Below, in pieces: positions 1 to 7,255 of a stretch of 7,255 nucleotides of DNA. The stretch comes from an uncultured Bacteroidota bacterium (GTDB taxonomy: Bacteria; Bacteroidota; Bacteroidia; Flavobacteriales; Flavobacteriaceae), in the NCBI GenBank assembly GCA_903837025.1, contig CAILTC010000581.1, positions 1 to 7,255 of the forward strand, read 5' to 3'. Position 1 is the first letter of the stretch; every line of letters starts with the position of its first letter. Both the position numbers and the translations under genes were made by a program. The notes beneath the pieces are model-generated. The model was not told the DNA's origin. It saw nothing but the letters and a program-made list of their open reading frames with translations, and did not search any database.

Positions 1-926
1 CCTCTAGGGCCAACCATTACGTTTAATGAATTTCCTTCATCTGAACCAGAACCCCAGTTACCCCAACACGCATTGGATGTGCTTGTATGACTCTTTTCAA
101 GAATAGATTCTGAGTTAAATTTATTTGAAACAACCCATAAATCATTATAATTAGCTAACAACTTGTAACCTAATGGGCTTGTTGCTCCCGGAGTTCCATT
201 TACAAGAGCCAATTGGGCTGCTGCCAAAGCACCTTTTCCTTCAGTAAGATACACTTTTCCTAAAGTGGCTAATGCAGCTCCTTTGGTAAAACGTCCCGCC
301 TCTGTTGCAATATTTATACTAGCTGGTAATACAGCGATTGCTTCGGTAAGGTCTTTTTCTATTTGAGCATAAACTGCTGCAGGATCTGCTTGTGGTACAC
401 TTAAAAATTGACTTGAAGTTAATGGCACCGTAATTAGCTGAATATTTTTAAACATTCTAAACAAGTTAAAATAATAGTAAGCACGCAAAGCTTTTGTTTC
501 GGCTGTATATCTTGCTATTAAATTAGCATCCATTGGTACACTTGGTAATTTTGTAAGCAAATAATTAGCTCTAAAAATCCCTTGGTAATAATCAGACCAA
601 TAGCTTTCGGGAATTGTAACTCCCGTTTGTGTAAAAGTTGAAGCTGCTTGAATTCCTACACCATCTGTAGAACCACCACCACCTGCATAATGATCATCTG
701 AAACAGCATTCAAAATAGAAATTGTGTTTTCAAATCCTCCTGAGCTTTTACGCATTACATCATATACCGCAACCAATCCTGAATAGGCTTCTGCTTGATT
801 GGTATAATAGGCGCTTTCTAGATTAGTACCTGAGGGTTTCACTTCTAAAAAATTATCAGAACAAGATACCGTTACGGCTATTATTGCTAAAGCAATAAAT
901 AAATACTTTATTTTTATTGTTTTCAT
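1..926 (-). CDS. SusD-like (RagB/SusD family) surface glycan-binding lipoprotein, C-terminus cut by window edge
   Basis: This gene encodes the first 308 residues of a SusD-family lipoprotein. In this family the protein sits on the outer face of the outer membrane, lids the SusC channel and binds glycan. I translated it from ATG at 926; an in-frame TAA three codons upstream (935-933) rules out an earlier start. The N-terminus is a lipoprotein signal: basic residues, a hydrophobic stretch from about Y8 to V20, then Cys22 in VSCSDNFLE, the usual SusD context. The -3 residue is Thr, slightly off the textbook lipobox. Family hallmarks follow: a tetratricopeptide-like helix with AETKALRAYYYFNLFRMF (142-159) and a second helix GRFTKGAALATLGKVYL (211-227). 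SusD proteins are usually about 480-600 residues, so roughly a third lies beyond position 1; no frameshift is seen. It starts 16 nt after the susC-like stop, so the two are almost certainly co-transcribed. The ligand cannot be read from this fragment. Confidence 0.95.
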   Translation of the reverse strand, partial: MKTIKIKYLFIALAIIAVTVSCSDNFLEVKPSGTNLESAYYTNQAEAYSGLVAVYDVMRKSSGGFENTISILNAVSDDHYAGGGGSTDGVGIQAASTFTQTGVTIPESYWSDYYQGIFRANYLLTKLPSVPMDANLIARYTAETKALRAYYYFNLFRMFKNIQLITVPLTSSQFLSVPQADPAAVYAQIEKDLTEAIAVLPASINIATEAGRFTKGAALATLGKVYLTEGKGALAAAQLALVNGTPGATSPLGYKLLANYNDLWVVSNKFNSESILEKSHTSTSNACWGNWGSGSDEGNSLNVMVGPR

Positions 927-942
927 AATACTTTATTTTTTA

Positions 943-3900
943 TTAAAACTGTAGATTAGCTCCGAACATAACTGTGCGGGCTTGAGGATAATATCCTTTA
1001 TCAATTCCCATTACATTACCTCCAATTTCAGGATCATATCCTGTATATTTAGTAAGTGTGAAAAGATTTTGACCAGTTATGAAAACTTTTATTTTTGAAG
1101 CTCCAATTTTACTAATTATATCACTTGGTAATGAATACCCTAATGTCACCACTTTGATACGTAAATAATCTCCATTTTCTAAATAAAAGTTAGAAGGATT
1201 AGTGAAGTTTCCATTGGTATCATTTGTGGTAAGTCTAGGAAAAGAATTCGAAGTTCCCTCTCCGTTCCAACGCCCCAAAGCATCTGTTTGATAATTGGCA
1301 GTACCAATATCTAAACGACGTAAACCTTGAAAAATCTTGTTTCCTGCAGCACCTTGAGTAAATACCATCAATTCGAATCCTTTGTATTCAAGATTTAACG
1401 TTAAACCAAAAGTGTATTTTGGAAGCGGACTTCCTAAATATTTTTCATCTGCTGCTGTAATAGCACCATCACCGTTGGTATCCACCCAACGAAAATCTCC
1501 AGGTCTTGCATTGGGTTGAATTAAACCTCCTGAAGCATTTTTATAGGCATTGATTTCTGCCATATTTTGAAAAATTCCAGCAGTTTGATAGCCATAAAAT
1601 GTATTATAAGCTTGACCAACTTCGGTTCTGGTGACAGCCCCCATAGATTGGAATGCAGCGTCTCCTGGAATAAATGTTTTACCTTCACCTAAATTAGTTA
1701 CATTATTTTTCAAATAGGCCACATTACCATTAGCAGAGAAATTGAAGTTTCCAAACTTTTTATGGTATCCTAATTCAACCTCAAGTCCCTTGTTTTCCAT
1801 GTCAGCAACATTTCCTAACGGACTTCCAGTTGAACCTACATAACCTGGCAAAGAAACATATTGTAATATTCCTGTTGTTTTTTTATTGTAAACCTCAACA
1901 GTCAAATTTAGGGAGTTAAATAATTTTGCATCAAAACCAATATTAGTTTGAGCCGTTTGTTCCCATTTCAAATCTGGGTTAGAAGGAGCGTTTGGACTGT
2001 TTCCTATGGTAACATTACCAGAGTTTCCAATTGTGTAATTTCTACCGCCACCAATTGTAGATACATAGCCAAAATCTGGAATAGCATCATTCCCTGTAAC
2101 ACCATAACCACCTCTTAATTTCAAAGAAGTAACTACATTGTTTTCTTTCCAAAAATTTTCTTTCGAAATTACCCATCCAGCTGAGAAAGAAGGGAAAGTT
2201 CCGTATTTATTATTTGAACCAAAACGAGAAGAACCGTCACGACGAATTACTCCTGTAAACAAATATTTCTCATTGTAATTGTAATTCAATCTTGAAAACA
2301 AAGAGGATAATACATGTTGATTTCCATTATAGCCACTTGCTGTAATTTGATTCGCTGGAAGACTAAAATTAAAAGAGGCATCTCTATAAGAGGAAACCGG
2401 CAAATTAAAATAAGTTGTATATGTACCGCTTGTAATATTATCTACATAAGCTCCCTGACCCACTAATAAAGTAACATCGTGTCCTTTAAAAGTTTTATTA
2501 TACGAAGCTGTATTTTCAACATTCCAACCAAAAGTTTGATTCGTAGATCGACTTAAATTATTTTGAGTAGCCAGAACTGAAGCATTCAAATAATACTGAG
2601 GCGTAAAACCTTCAGAACCCCAATAAGCTAATTTACCACCAATAGATGTTTTAAATTTCAATCCTTTAATAGGTGCAATTTCAACAAATGCATTTCCAAC
2701 GAAATCATCAGACCAGTTAGTTGCTCCTAATCTTGTTTGAACATAAGCCAATGGATTTGTCATTTCTTGACCTACAATACTTGAAATTCCGTAAGGGTTT
2801 CCGTTTGGATCTTTAATTACACCCGCTAAAGTATAGGGAGATTGGTTAGCTACAACAGGATCAGTAACAATAATTGGAGTAATTGGATCTAAATTGATTG
2901 CAGAACTTAAAGGCCCTCCAAATTCACTATTTGTATTTCCAATTCCAATACTATTTTGATGTGTATATCCTAATGTTTGCCCAACTGTGAAAACCTTAGA
3001 GATTTTATGAGTCGAATTCAAACGAATATTCTTCTTATTGTAATTTGAAATAGCAGAAGTTACAATTCCTTGTTGATCTTGAAGGCCAAATGAAAGATAA
3101 AAAGTTGAAACTTCATTCCCTCCACTCAAACTAAGTTCGTGAGAAACCTGTTGTGCATTATTATTAAATATTGCTTTTTGCCAATCTGTTCCAACTCCCA
3201 AAGCACCTAAGTTAGAAAACAAAACTGGACCACCTCCAGCAACAGATCTTTCATTCATTAAGGCTCCATATTGGGTAGCATTTAATAAATTCAAAGTTTT
3301 AGAAGGACTAGAAGTACCGCTATAACCTGTATAATTAACAGTAATTTTTCCAGATTTTCCTTTTTTAGTAGTTACCAAAATAACCCCAGAAGCTGCACGA
3401 GAACCATAAATCGCTAGCGAAGCAGCATCTTTCAAAACCTCCATAGATTCTATGTCGCTTTGATTCAAATAACCAATTCCACCAGAATCTACCACAACAC
3501 CATCAACCACCCATAGCGGATTATTTCCTCCATAAGTATCGAAAGTAGTGATACCCCTAACTCGAATAGTTGCCGTAGAACCAGGTTGTCCTGCATTTGA
3601 GGCAACCGTAACACCAGCAACTCTTCCTTGCAAGGCTTCTTCAACGCGCCCATTAGGAATGTTTTCAAGATCTTTTGCTTTGATACTTGAAATAGCGCCA
3701 GTAACAACACTTTTCTTTTGAGTACCATAACCTACAACAACCACCTCTTGCAAAGATTGTGATTCTGAACTAAGTTTTACCTCAATTCGAGTTCGCCCTT
3801 TTATAGCTTGTTCTACTTTGGTGTAGCCAACAAAGCTAAATACTAAAGTACCGTTTGAGGCGGCCTTTAACTGATAATTCCCATCAATGTCCGAAGCCGC

Positions 3901-4056
3901 AGCTTTAGTCGTTCCTTTAATTAAAATGGAAGCTCCCGGAATGGGAAGTCCGTTTTCGTCTACTACTTTTCCGTTAATAGTTAGGTCTTGTGCCTGCCCA
4001 TAAACTGAGAATAGTGTAGCTAAAAAACAAAAAATAAGTAATTTGGTAAATTTCAT
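943..4056 (-). CDS. SusC-like (SusC/RagA) TonB-linked outer-membrane transporter, complete
   Basis: This is a complete 1037-residue TonB-dependent transporter of the SusC/RagA family, which imports oligosaccharides or similar large nutrients across the outer membrane with the SusD-like partner encoded just downstream. A signal peptide (about 1-22, likely cut after GQA) is followed by a carboxypeptidase-regulatory-like beta-sandwich (about 25-95, with GKVVDENGLPIPGASI and a central DIDGNY). The TonB-box region EVVVVGYGTQKK (104-115) comes next, then the plug (about 116-235) with LQGRVAGV (142-149), IRVRG (164-168), PLWVVDG (180-186), and IESMEVLKDAAS leading to IYGSRAASGVILVTTKKG (216-233). 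The rest is a 22-strand-type barrel ending in GYYPQARTVMFGANLQF, with the C-terminal Phe expected for barrel insertion. An EF-hand-like loop DTNGDGAITAAD lies at 859-870. There is no N-terminal STN domain, so control through an anti-sigma factor is unlikely. The start is ATG 4056: an in-frame TAA lies nine codons upstream (4083-4081) and the signal peptide begins there. Length is normal for the family. Confidence 0.97.
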   Translation of the reverse strand: MKFTKLLIFCFLATLFSVYGQAQDLTINGKVVDENGLPIPGASILIKGTTKAAASDIDGNYQLKAASNGTLVFSFVGYTKVEQAIKGRTRIEVKLSSESQSLQEVVVVGYGTQKKSVVTGAISSIKAKDLENIPNGRVEEALQGRVAGVTVASNAGQPGSTATIRVRGITTFDTYGGNNPLWVVDGVVVDSGGIGYLNQSDIESMEVLKDAASLAIYGSRAASGVILVTTKKGKSGKITVNYTGYSGTSSPSKTLNLLNATQYGALMNERSVAGGGPVLFSNLGALGVGTDWQKAIFNNNAQQVSHELSLSGGNEVSTFYLSFGLQDQQGIVTSAISNYNKKNIRLNSTHKISKVFTVGQTLGYTHQNSIGIGNTNSEFGGPLSSAINLDPITPIIVTDPVVANQSPYTLAGVIKDPNGNPYGISSIVGQEMTNPLAYVQTRLGATNWSDDFVGNAFVEIAPIKGLKFKTSIGGKLAYWGSEGFTPQYYLNASVLATQNNLSRSTNQTFGWNVENTASYNKTFKGHDVTLLVGQGAYVDNITSGTYTTYFNLPVSSYRDASFNFSLPANQITASGYNGNQHVLSSLFSRLNYNYNEKYLFTGVIRRDGSSRFGSNNKYGTFPSFSAGWVISKENFWKENNVVTSLKLRGGYGVTGNDAIPDFGYVSTIGGGRNYTIGNSGNVTIGNSPNAPSNPDLKWEQTAQTNIGFDAKLFNSLNLTVEVYNKKTTGILQYVSLPGYVGSTGSPLGNVADMENKGLEVELGYHKKFGNFNFSANGNVAYLKNNVTNLGEGKTFIPGDAAFQSMGAVTRTEVGQAYNTFYGYQTAGIFQNMAEINAYKNASGGLIQPNARPGDFRWVDTNGDGAITAADEKYLGSPLPKYTFGLTLNLEYKGFELMVFTQGAAGNKIFQGLRRLDIGTANYQTDALGRWNGEGTSNSFPRLTTNDTNGNFTNPSNFYLENGDYLRIKVVTLGYSLPSDIISKIGASKIKVFITGQNLFTLTKYTGYDPEIGGNVMGIDKGYYPQARTVMFGANLQF

Positions 4057-4376
4057 ATTTCTAAAATTTTGGTTAATTAATTAGTAATTCGATACAATAA
4101 TATTGATATATTTTAATAATTCGCTTAATAAAACTATTACAAAAACACATCAAACAGCATTTTAATACTAAACAAAAACACATCATTTTATAAATAATAC
4201 ATTATTAATCAATACATTGAAAATTATTTTAACACAATAAAGAAATAGAAAAATAAAAAATAAACACTACATTTATAAAAAATAGCAATTTTCCCAATTA
4301 TTATTGATTTTAAACTAATTACAGCCCCAAAATTAGATGCAATCAAAAAAAAATTTCCACTATTAAATTCCCAATA
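4057..4376. promoter_or_regulatory. Divergent intergenic region between the susC-like gene and the sensor-regulator
   Basis: These 320 nt separate two head-to-head genes, so they must hold promoters for both. The region is extremely A+T rich and encodes no plausible protein. Neither start codon has a Shine-Dalgarno sequence; both are preceded by A/T-rich leader, as is normal in Bacteroidota. I looked for the Bacteroidota promoter pattern (TTG near -33 and TAnnTTTG near -7) in both directions and found only partial matches without a correctly spaced upstream element, so no promoter position is claimed. The one clear internal structure is a 13-bp direct repeat, listed separately. No hairpin strong enough to be called a terminator or riboswitch was recognised. 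Confidence 0.75.
4140..4185. repeat. Perfect 13-bp direct repeat with 33-bp period, candidate operator
   Basis: The 13-mer CAAAAACACATCA occurs at 4140-4152 and again at 4173-4185. Read toward the susC-like gene it is TGATGTGTTTTTG. The start-to-start spacing of 33 bp is close to three turns of DNA, so two bound proteins would lie on nearly the same helix face. The copies are 84 to 129 nt upstream of the susC-like start codon, a reasonable place for an activator site. The neighbouring regulator carries an HTH and is the obvious candidate ligand, but this is inference. The repeat is A-rich in an A+T-rich region, so chance is not excluded; the four matched C positions make it less trivial than a plain A/T run. 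Confidence 0.45.
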
Positions 4377-7255
4377 ATGAAAAAATTCTCTCTGTCTAAA
4401 AAGCTACATTTCCTATCAATACTTTTTTTTACACTAACAAATATTATGTATTGTCAGGTAAAAAGTATCGGTCTTCCTGAGATTAGAAATTACAAAAGAA
4501 ATGATTATAAAGGCGGAACTCAAAACTGGAACATCGATCAAGATAAAAATGGTACTATTTGTTTTGCCAATAACAATGGTCTTTTCCAATTTGATGGAGC
4601 CTTTTGGTACAAATACACCTTACCCAATCATTCCGGAATTAGATCTATAAAAATTGATGCTACCGGAAAAATATATGTTGGGAATTATAATGAATTCGGC
4701 TATTTCAAATCGGATTCAAAAGGAAGACTTGTTTACTTTTCATTATCCAAATTCTTAAACAAGAACATTGTCAATACAATAGACATGGTTTGGAAAATTC
4801 ATCTTTACAAAGACGAAGTGATTTTTCAATCATTTGCCATGGCCTATGTATGGAAAAACAACAAAATCAGCTTACTTAAACCAAAATCAAGATTCCAATT
4901 TTCATTTGAAGCAAACAACAAACTCTATTTTCAAGATATTGCAGCAGGCTTAATGGAATATAGAAATGGAAAACTAATTGCCCTTGAAGGCACAACAACG
5001 CTAAACAACACCGAAGTATGGGGAATATTCCCAATGCCAGAAGACAAGTTACTTATTGCAACCATTGACAAGGGACTGTTTTTATATACTAACAAAACGA
5101 TAACTTCTTGGAACACCGAAGCCAATACTTTTATCAAAAACAACAGCTGCTTAGGGGGAGTAGCTATAAAAGACAATTACATCGCACTCAACACAGTATT
5201 GAATGGCATTGTAATATGTAATAAAGCTGGAAAAATAATTCAGCATATTAACCGAAAAAAAGGACTTCAAAACAATACCGTACTTACATCATTTATTGAC
5301 AACAAAAACAATCTATGGCTTGGACTTGATAACGGAATTACATTTATCAATGAAAATTCAGCTTTCTCCTATTTTGGTTATAGTTATGATATTAGCACGG
5401 TTTATGCTTCGATTATTTATAAAGAAAATTTATATGTAGCCACAAACCAAGGTGTGTTTTATCATTCGCGCAACAAACCATTTAATGACGATACATTTGC
5501 TCTGGTAGAAGGAACTACTGGTCAGGCATGGAATATTCAGATTATAGATGGTCATTTAATTTGTGCTCATAATAGAGGAGCATTACTGATAGAAGGCGGC
5601 AAATCTATCAAGACATTAGACAATAGTGGGTATTGGAATTTTAAGAAAATCCCCAATCACCCCAATTTAATGATTGGCTCTAATTACAGTGGTTTTTCAT
5701 TATTTGAAAAAAAATCAAATAACTGGCAATTCATAAAACAGATCGAAGGTTTCAATAAATCATCTGGAAATTTTGAAGTTGACAATGAAAATATATGGGC
5801 AAAAAAAGACGAACTGCTATACCAAATGTCACTTTCAGACGACTTTAAAACATTTAAATCGATTAAGACTTACAAGAACTTACCGAAAACCACCCAACCA
5901 ATAGGCAGCATACAAAGCATAAAAGGCACTGTATATTTTCAAACCAACAACCACTTCTATAAATATTCACAAACAGAGAATTTATTTTACGAAGACATAT
6001 CCATGAGCCAACTATTTCGAAACATTCCTAAAGTCAATACCATTTCCGAAGATAATGTTGGTAATATTTGGTATGTTTTCAATAAATCTTTAGGCGTCTT
6101 GATGAAAAATTCAAATGGCACTTATCAAAACAAAATTGCTCCATTTTCGAATTTAACAGAGAATTTAGTTTATAACAATTTATCTGTCAATACTTTCGAT
6201 CCTGAAAATACATTCATTGGTCTCACCGATGGATTAGCCCATTATGATTCAAAATTAATCAAGAACTTCATTGCAAAACCTAAAACATTTATTCGAAGTT
6301 TTTCAAACTTAAGCGATACTTTAATTTATGGAAATGAACAAAAAATAATAGCAAAATACAAAATCCCTTTTAAGTCGAATTATGTAAAATTTACTTATTC
6401 ATCACCAACTTATGAAAACATAGAAAACATTAAATTCTCATATCAACTTGAAGGCTTTGAAGACAAATGGAGCGAATGGTCAAGCGTTTCTCGAAAAGAA
6501 TATACTAATCTAAAAGAAGGTGACTACAGCATGAAAGTAAAAACCAAAAACAGTTATGGTATTGAGTCTGATCCAGCAATTGTTTCTTTTACAATCACAC
6601 CCCCTTGGTACAGAAGCATTCTTGCCTATCTTTTCTATTTAATAACAATCATTATCACATTCGTTTATATAAGAAGAGGAATCCAAAACAAAATAAGAAA
6701 GAATAAATATTACGAAACCATAGAACAAAGACGTCTTTATTTAGAAAAAGAATCAAAAATACGCCAGGAGCAATATGAATTAGAGAAAGAAATTGAAAAA
6801 CTTAAAAACGACAAACTTAAAATAAAAATCCTAGTTAAGGATAAAGAACTGGTAAACAACTCCCTACAGGTTGTAAAGAAAAACAAAATTCTAAACGGAA
6901 TTATTCATAAATTAAAAGACATTGACATTGAATCTTTTGATGATTCAGCCAAATTTCAATTTAGCAAATTAAACAAAAGCATTGTAAAAGAAGTAAATGC
7001 TGATCATAGCTGGAAAGATTTAGAAAAACACATCAAGAATGTCCATTTTGATTTTCTAAAAAGATTAAAAGAAAAATTCCCTACAATTTCTCCTCGTGAA
7101 TTAGATTTATCAACTTATTTATTGATGAACATGTCAACAAAGGAAATAGCAGAAATAATGAATATCTCAAATGGCGGTGTAGAATTAGCACGCTATCGAT
7201 TACGAAAAAAACTAGATCTGACCAAGAAAGAAAACCTAATCGGATTTTTAATGAG
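4377..7255 (+). CDS. Membrane-spanning SusR-like sensor-regulator: beta-propeller, Y_Y_Y, transmembrane helix, LuxR-type HTH (3' end cut by window edge)
   Basis: This 959-codon open frame runs off the right edge without a stop. It encodes a one-component transmembrane regulator of the triple-tyrosine/LuxR-HTH type common beside Bacteroidota glycan loci. An N-terminal signal or anchor (1-27, hydrophobic about 12-24) precedes a periplasmic propeller (about 28-640). Recognisable blades include NWNIDQDKNGTICFANNNGL (50-69), a DKLLIATIDKGLF blade (223-235), NKNNLWLGLDNGITF (309-323), NLYVATNQGVF (351-361), GNIWYVF (562-568) and NTFIGLTDGLAHY (611-623). The Y_Y_Y domain (about 665-742) has Y689 in YQLEGFEDKWSEW, Y709 and Y717. 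One transmembrane helix (748-765) leads to a charged coiled coil (about 768-840) and the HTH (901-959: SPREL, NMSTKEIAEIMNIS, GVELARYRLRKKL). There is no kinase or receiver domain. ATG 4377 is chosen because the frame upstream reaches TAA at 4311-4313 with no other ATG and the start gives a signal sequence. It is divergent from the susC-like gene, its likely target. Probably only a few residues are missing. Confidence 0.93.
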   Translation, partial: MKKFSLSKKLHFLSILFFTLTNIMYCQVKSIGLPEIRNYKRNDYKGGTQNWNIDQDKNGTICFANNNGLFQFDGAFWYKYTLPNHSGIRSIKIDATGKIYVGNYNEFGYFKSDSKGRLVYFSLSKFLNKNIVNTIDMVWKIHLYKDEVIFQSFAMAYVWKNNKISLLKPKSRFQFSFEANNKLYFQDIAAGLMEYRNGKLIALEGTTTLNNTEVWGIFPMPEDKLLIATIDKGLFLYTNKTITSWNTEANTFIKNNSCLGGVAIKDNYIALNTVLNGIVICNKAGKIIQHINRKKGLQNNTVLTSFIDNKNNLWLGLDNGITFINENSAFSYFGYSYDISTVYASIIYKENLYVATNQGVFYHSRNKPFNDDTFALVEGTTGQAWNIQIIDGHLICAHNRGALLIEGGKSIKTLDNSGYWNFKKIPNHPNLMIGSNYSGFSLFEKKSNNWQFIKQIEGFNKSSGNFEVDNENIWAKKDELLYQMSLSDDFKTFKSIKTYKNLPKTTQPIGSIQSIKGTVYFQTNNHFYKYSQTENLFYEDISMSQLFRNIPKVNTISEDNVGNIWYVFNKSLGVLMKNSNGTYQNKIAPFSNLTENLVYNNLSVNTFDPENTFIGLTDGLAHYDSKLIKNFIAKPKTFIRSFSNLSDTLIYGNEQKIIAKYKIPFKSNYVKFTYSSPTYENIENIKFSYQLEGFEDKWSEWSSVSRKEYTNLKEGDYSMKVKTKNSYGIESDPAIVSFTITPPWYRSILAYLFYLITIIITFVYIRRGIQNKIRKNKYYETIEQRRLYLEKESKIRQEQYELEKEIEKLKNDKLKIKILVKDKELVNNSLQVVKKNKILNGIIHKLKDIDIESFDDSAKFQFSKLNKSIVKEVNADHSWKDLEKHIKNVHFDFLKRLKEKFPTISPRELDLSTYLLMNMSTKEIAEIMNISNGGVELARYRLRKKLDLTKKENLIGFLM

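Noticed and set aside
3489..3728. 79-codon open frame overlapping the plug-coding part of the susC-like gene
   Set aside because: It lies wholly inside a well-supported SusC coding region, its translation has no recognisable motif, and its length is expected by chance; treated as a shadow frame.
1..4056. Assigning a particular glycan (for example starch or a beta-glucan) to the SusC/SusD pair
   Set aside because: No enzyme gene is in the window, the SusD-like protein is incomplete, and SusC/SusD sequences alone do not reliably give substrate.
4061..4084. Short palindromes AAAATTTT and TTAATTAA in the susC-like leader
   Set aside because: Short A/T-only palindromes are common in this composition and do not form a convincing stem-loop or operator.
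4095..4102. Near match to a -7 element on the minus strand (TATTATTG), about 40 nt before the susC-like start
   Set aside because: One position differs from TAnnTTTG and no correctly spaced -33 TTG is present; too weak to annotate.
4196..4218. AATACATT repeated twice, 15 bp apart
   Set aside because: Eight A/T-rich bases repeated once in a very A/T-rich stretch is not distinguishable from chance.
4299..4306. Near match to a -7 element on the plus strand (TATTATTG) before the regulator
   Set aside because: It has the same single mismatch and no upstream TTG at a suitable distance.
4328..4335. Exact match to TAnnTTTG (TAATTTTG on the minus strand), a possible -7 element for the susC-like gene
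   Set aside because: No TTG lies at the expected distance upstream and the site is about 270 nt from the start codon; an 8-mer with two free positions is expected by chance in such A/T-rich DNA.
4931..5176. 81-codon open frame inside the regulator's propeller region
   Set aside because: It overlaps convincing propeller blades of the regulator; the translation is hydrophobic and featureless, as expected of an antisense shadow of A/T-rich coding sequence.

Overview
The window looks like the regulatory end of a polysaccharide utilisation locus (PUL) from a Bacteroidota genome, most likely a Flavobacterium or close relative. The support is strong A+T richness, A/T-rich leaders with no Shine-Dalgarno sequence, a SusC/SusD pair, and a membrane-spanning triple-tyrosine regulator with a LuxR-type helix-turn-helix (HTH). 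The genus is inferred from the style of the proteins, not from a database match.

Layout: two genes on the minus strand form one apparent operon. The first is a complete 1037-residue SusC-like TonB-dependent outer-membrane transporter (4056 down to 943). After a 16-nt gap comes a SusD-like surface lipoprotein (926 down to the left edge), whose C-terminus is outside the window. A 320-nt A+T-rich divergent intergenic region (4057-4376) follows. On the plus strand, from 4377 to the right edge, is a large sensor-regulator gene. It is open for 959 codons and has no stop before the window ends, so a search for closed ORFs misses it. Its HTH is essentially complete, so probably only a few C-terminal residues are lacking.

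Working together (inference from family knowledge): SusD and SusC would capture a glycan fragment at the cell surface and import it into the periplasm using TonB energy. The regulator's periplasmic beta-propeller and Y_Y_Y domain would sense the fragment. The signal would pass through one transmembrane helix and a coiled coil to the cytoplasmic HTH, which would activate the divergent susCD operon and any enzyme genes downstream of susD. No carbohydrate-active enzyme lies inside the window, so the substrate cannot be named.

I see no tRNA, rRNA, CRISPR array, insertion sequence or clear terminator. The least explained element is a perfect 13-bp direct repeat with a 33-bp period in the divergent intergenic region, a candidate operator. 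Nothing else points to an undescribed system; this is a fairly ordinary, well-formed PUL segment.
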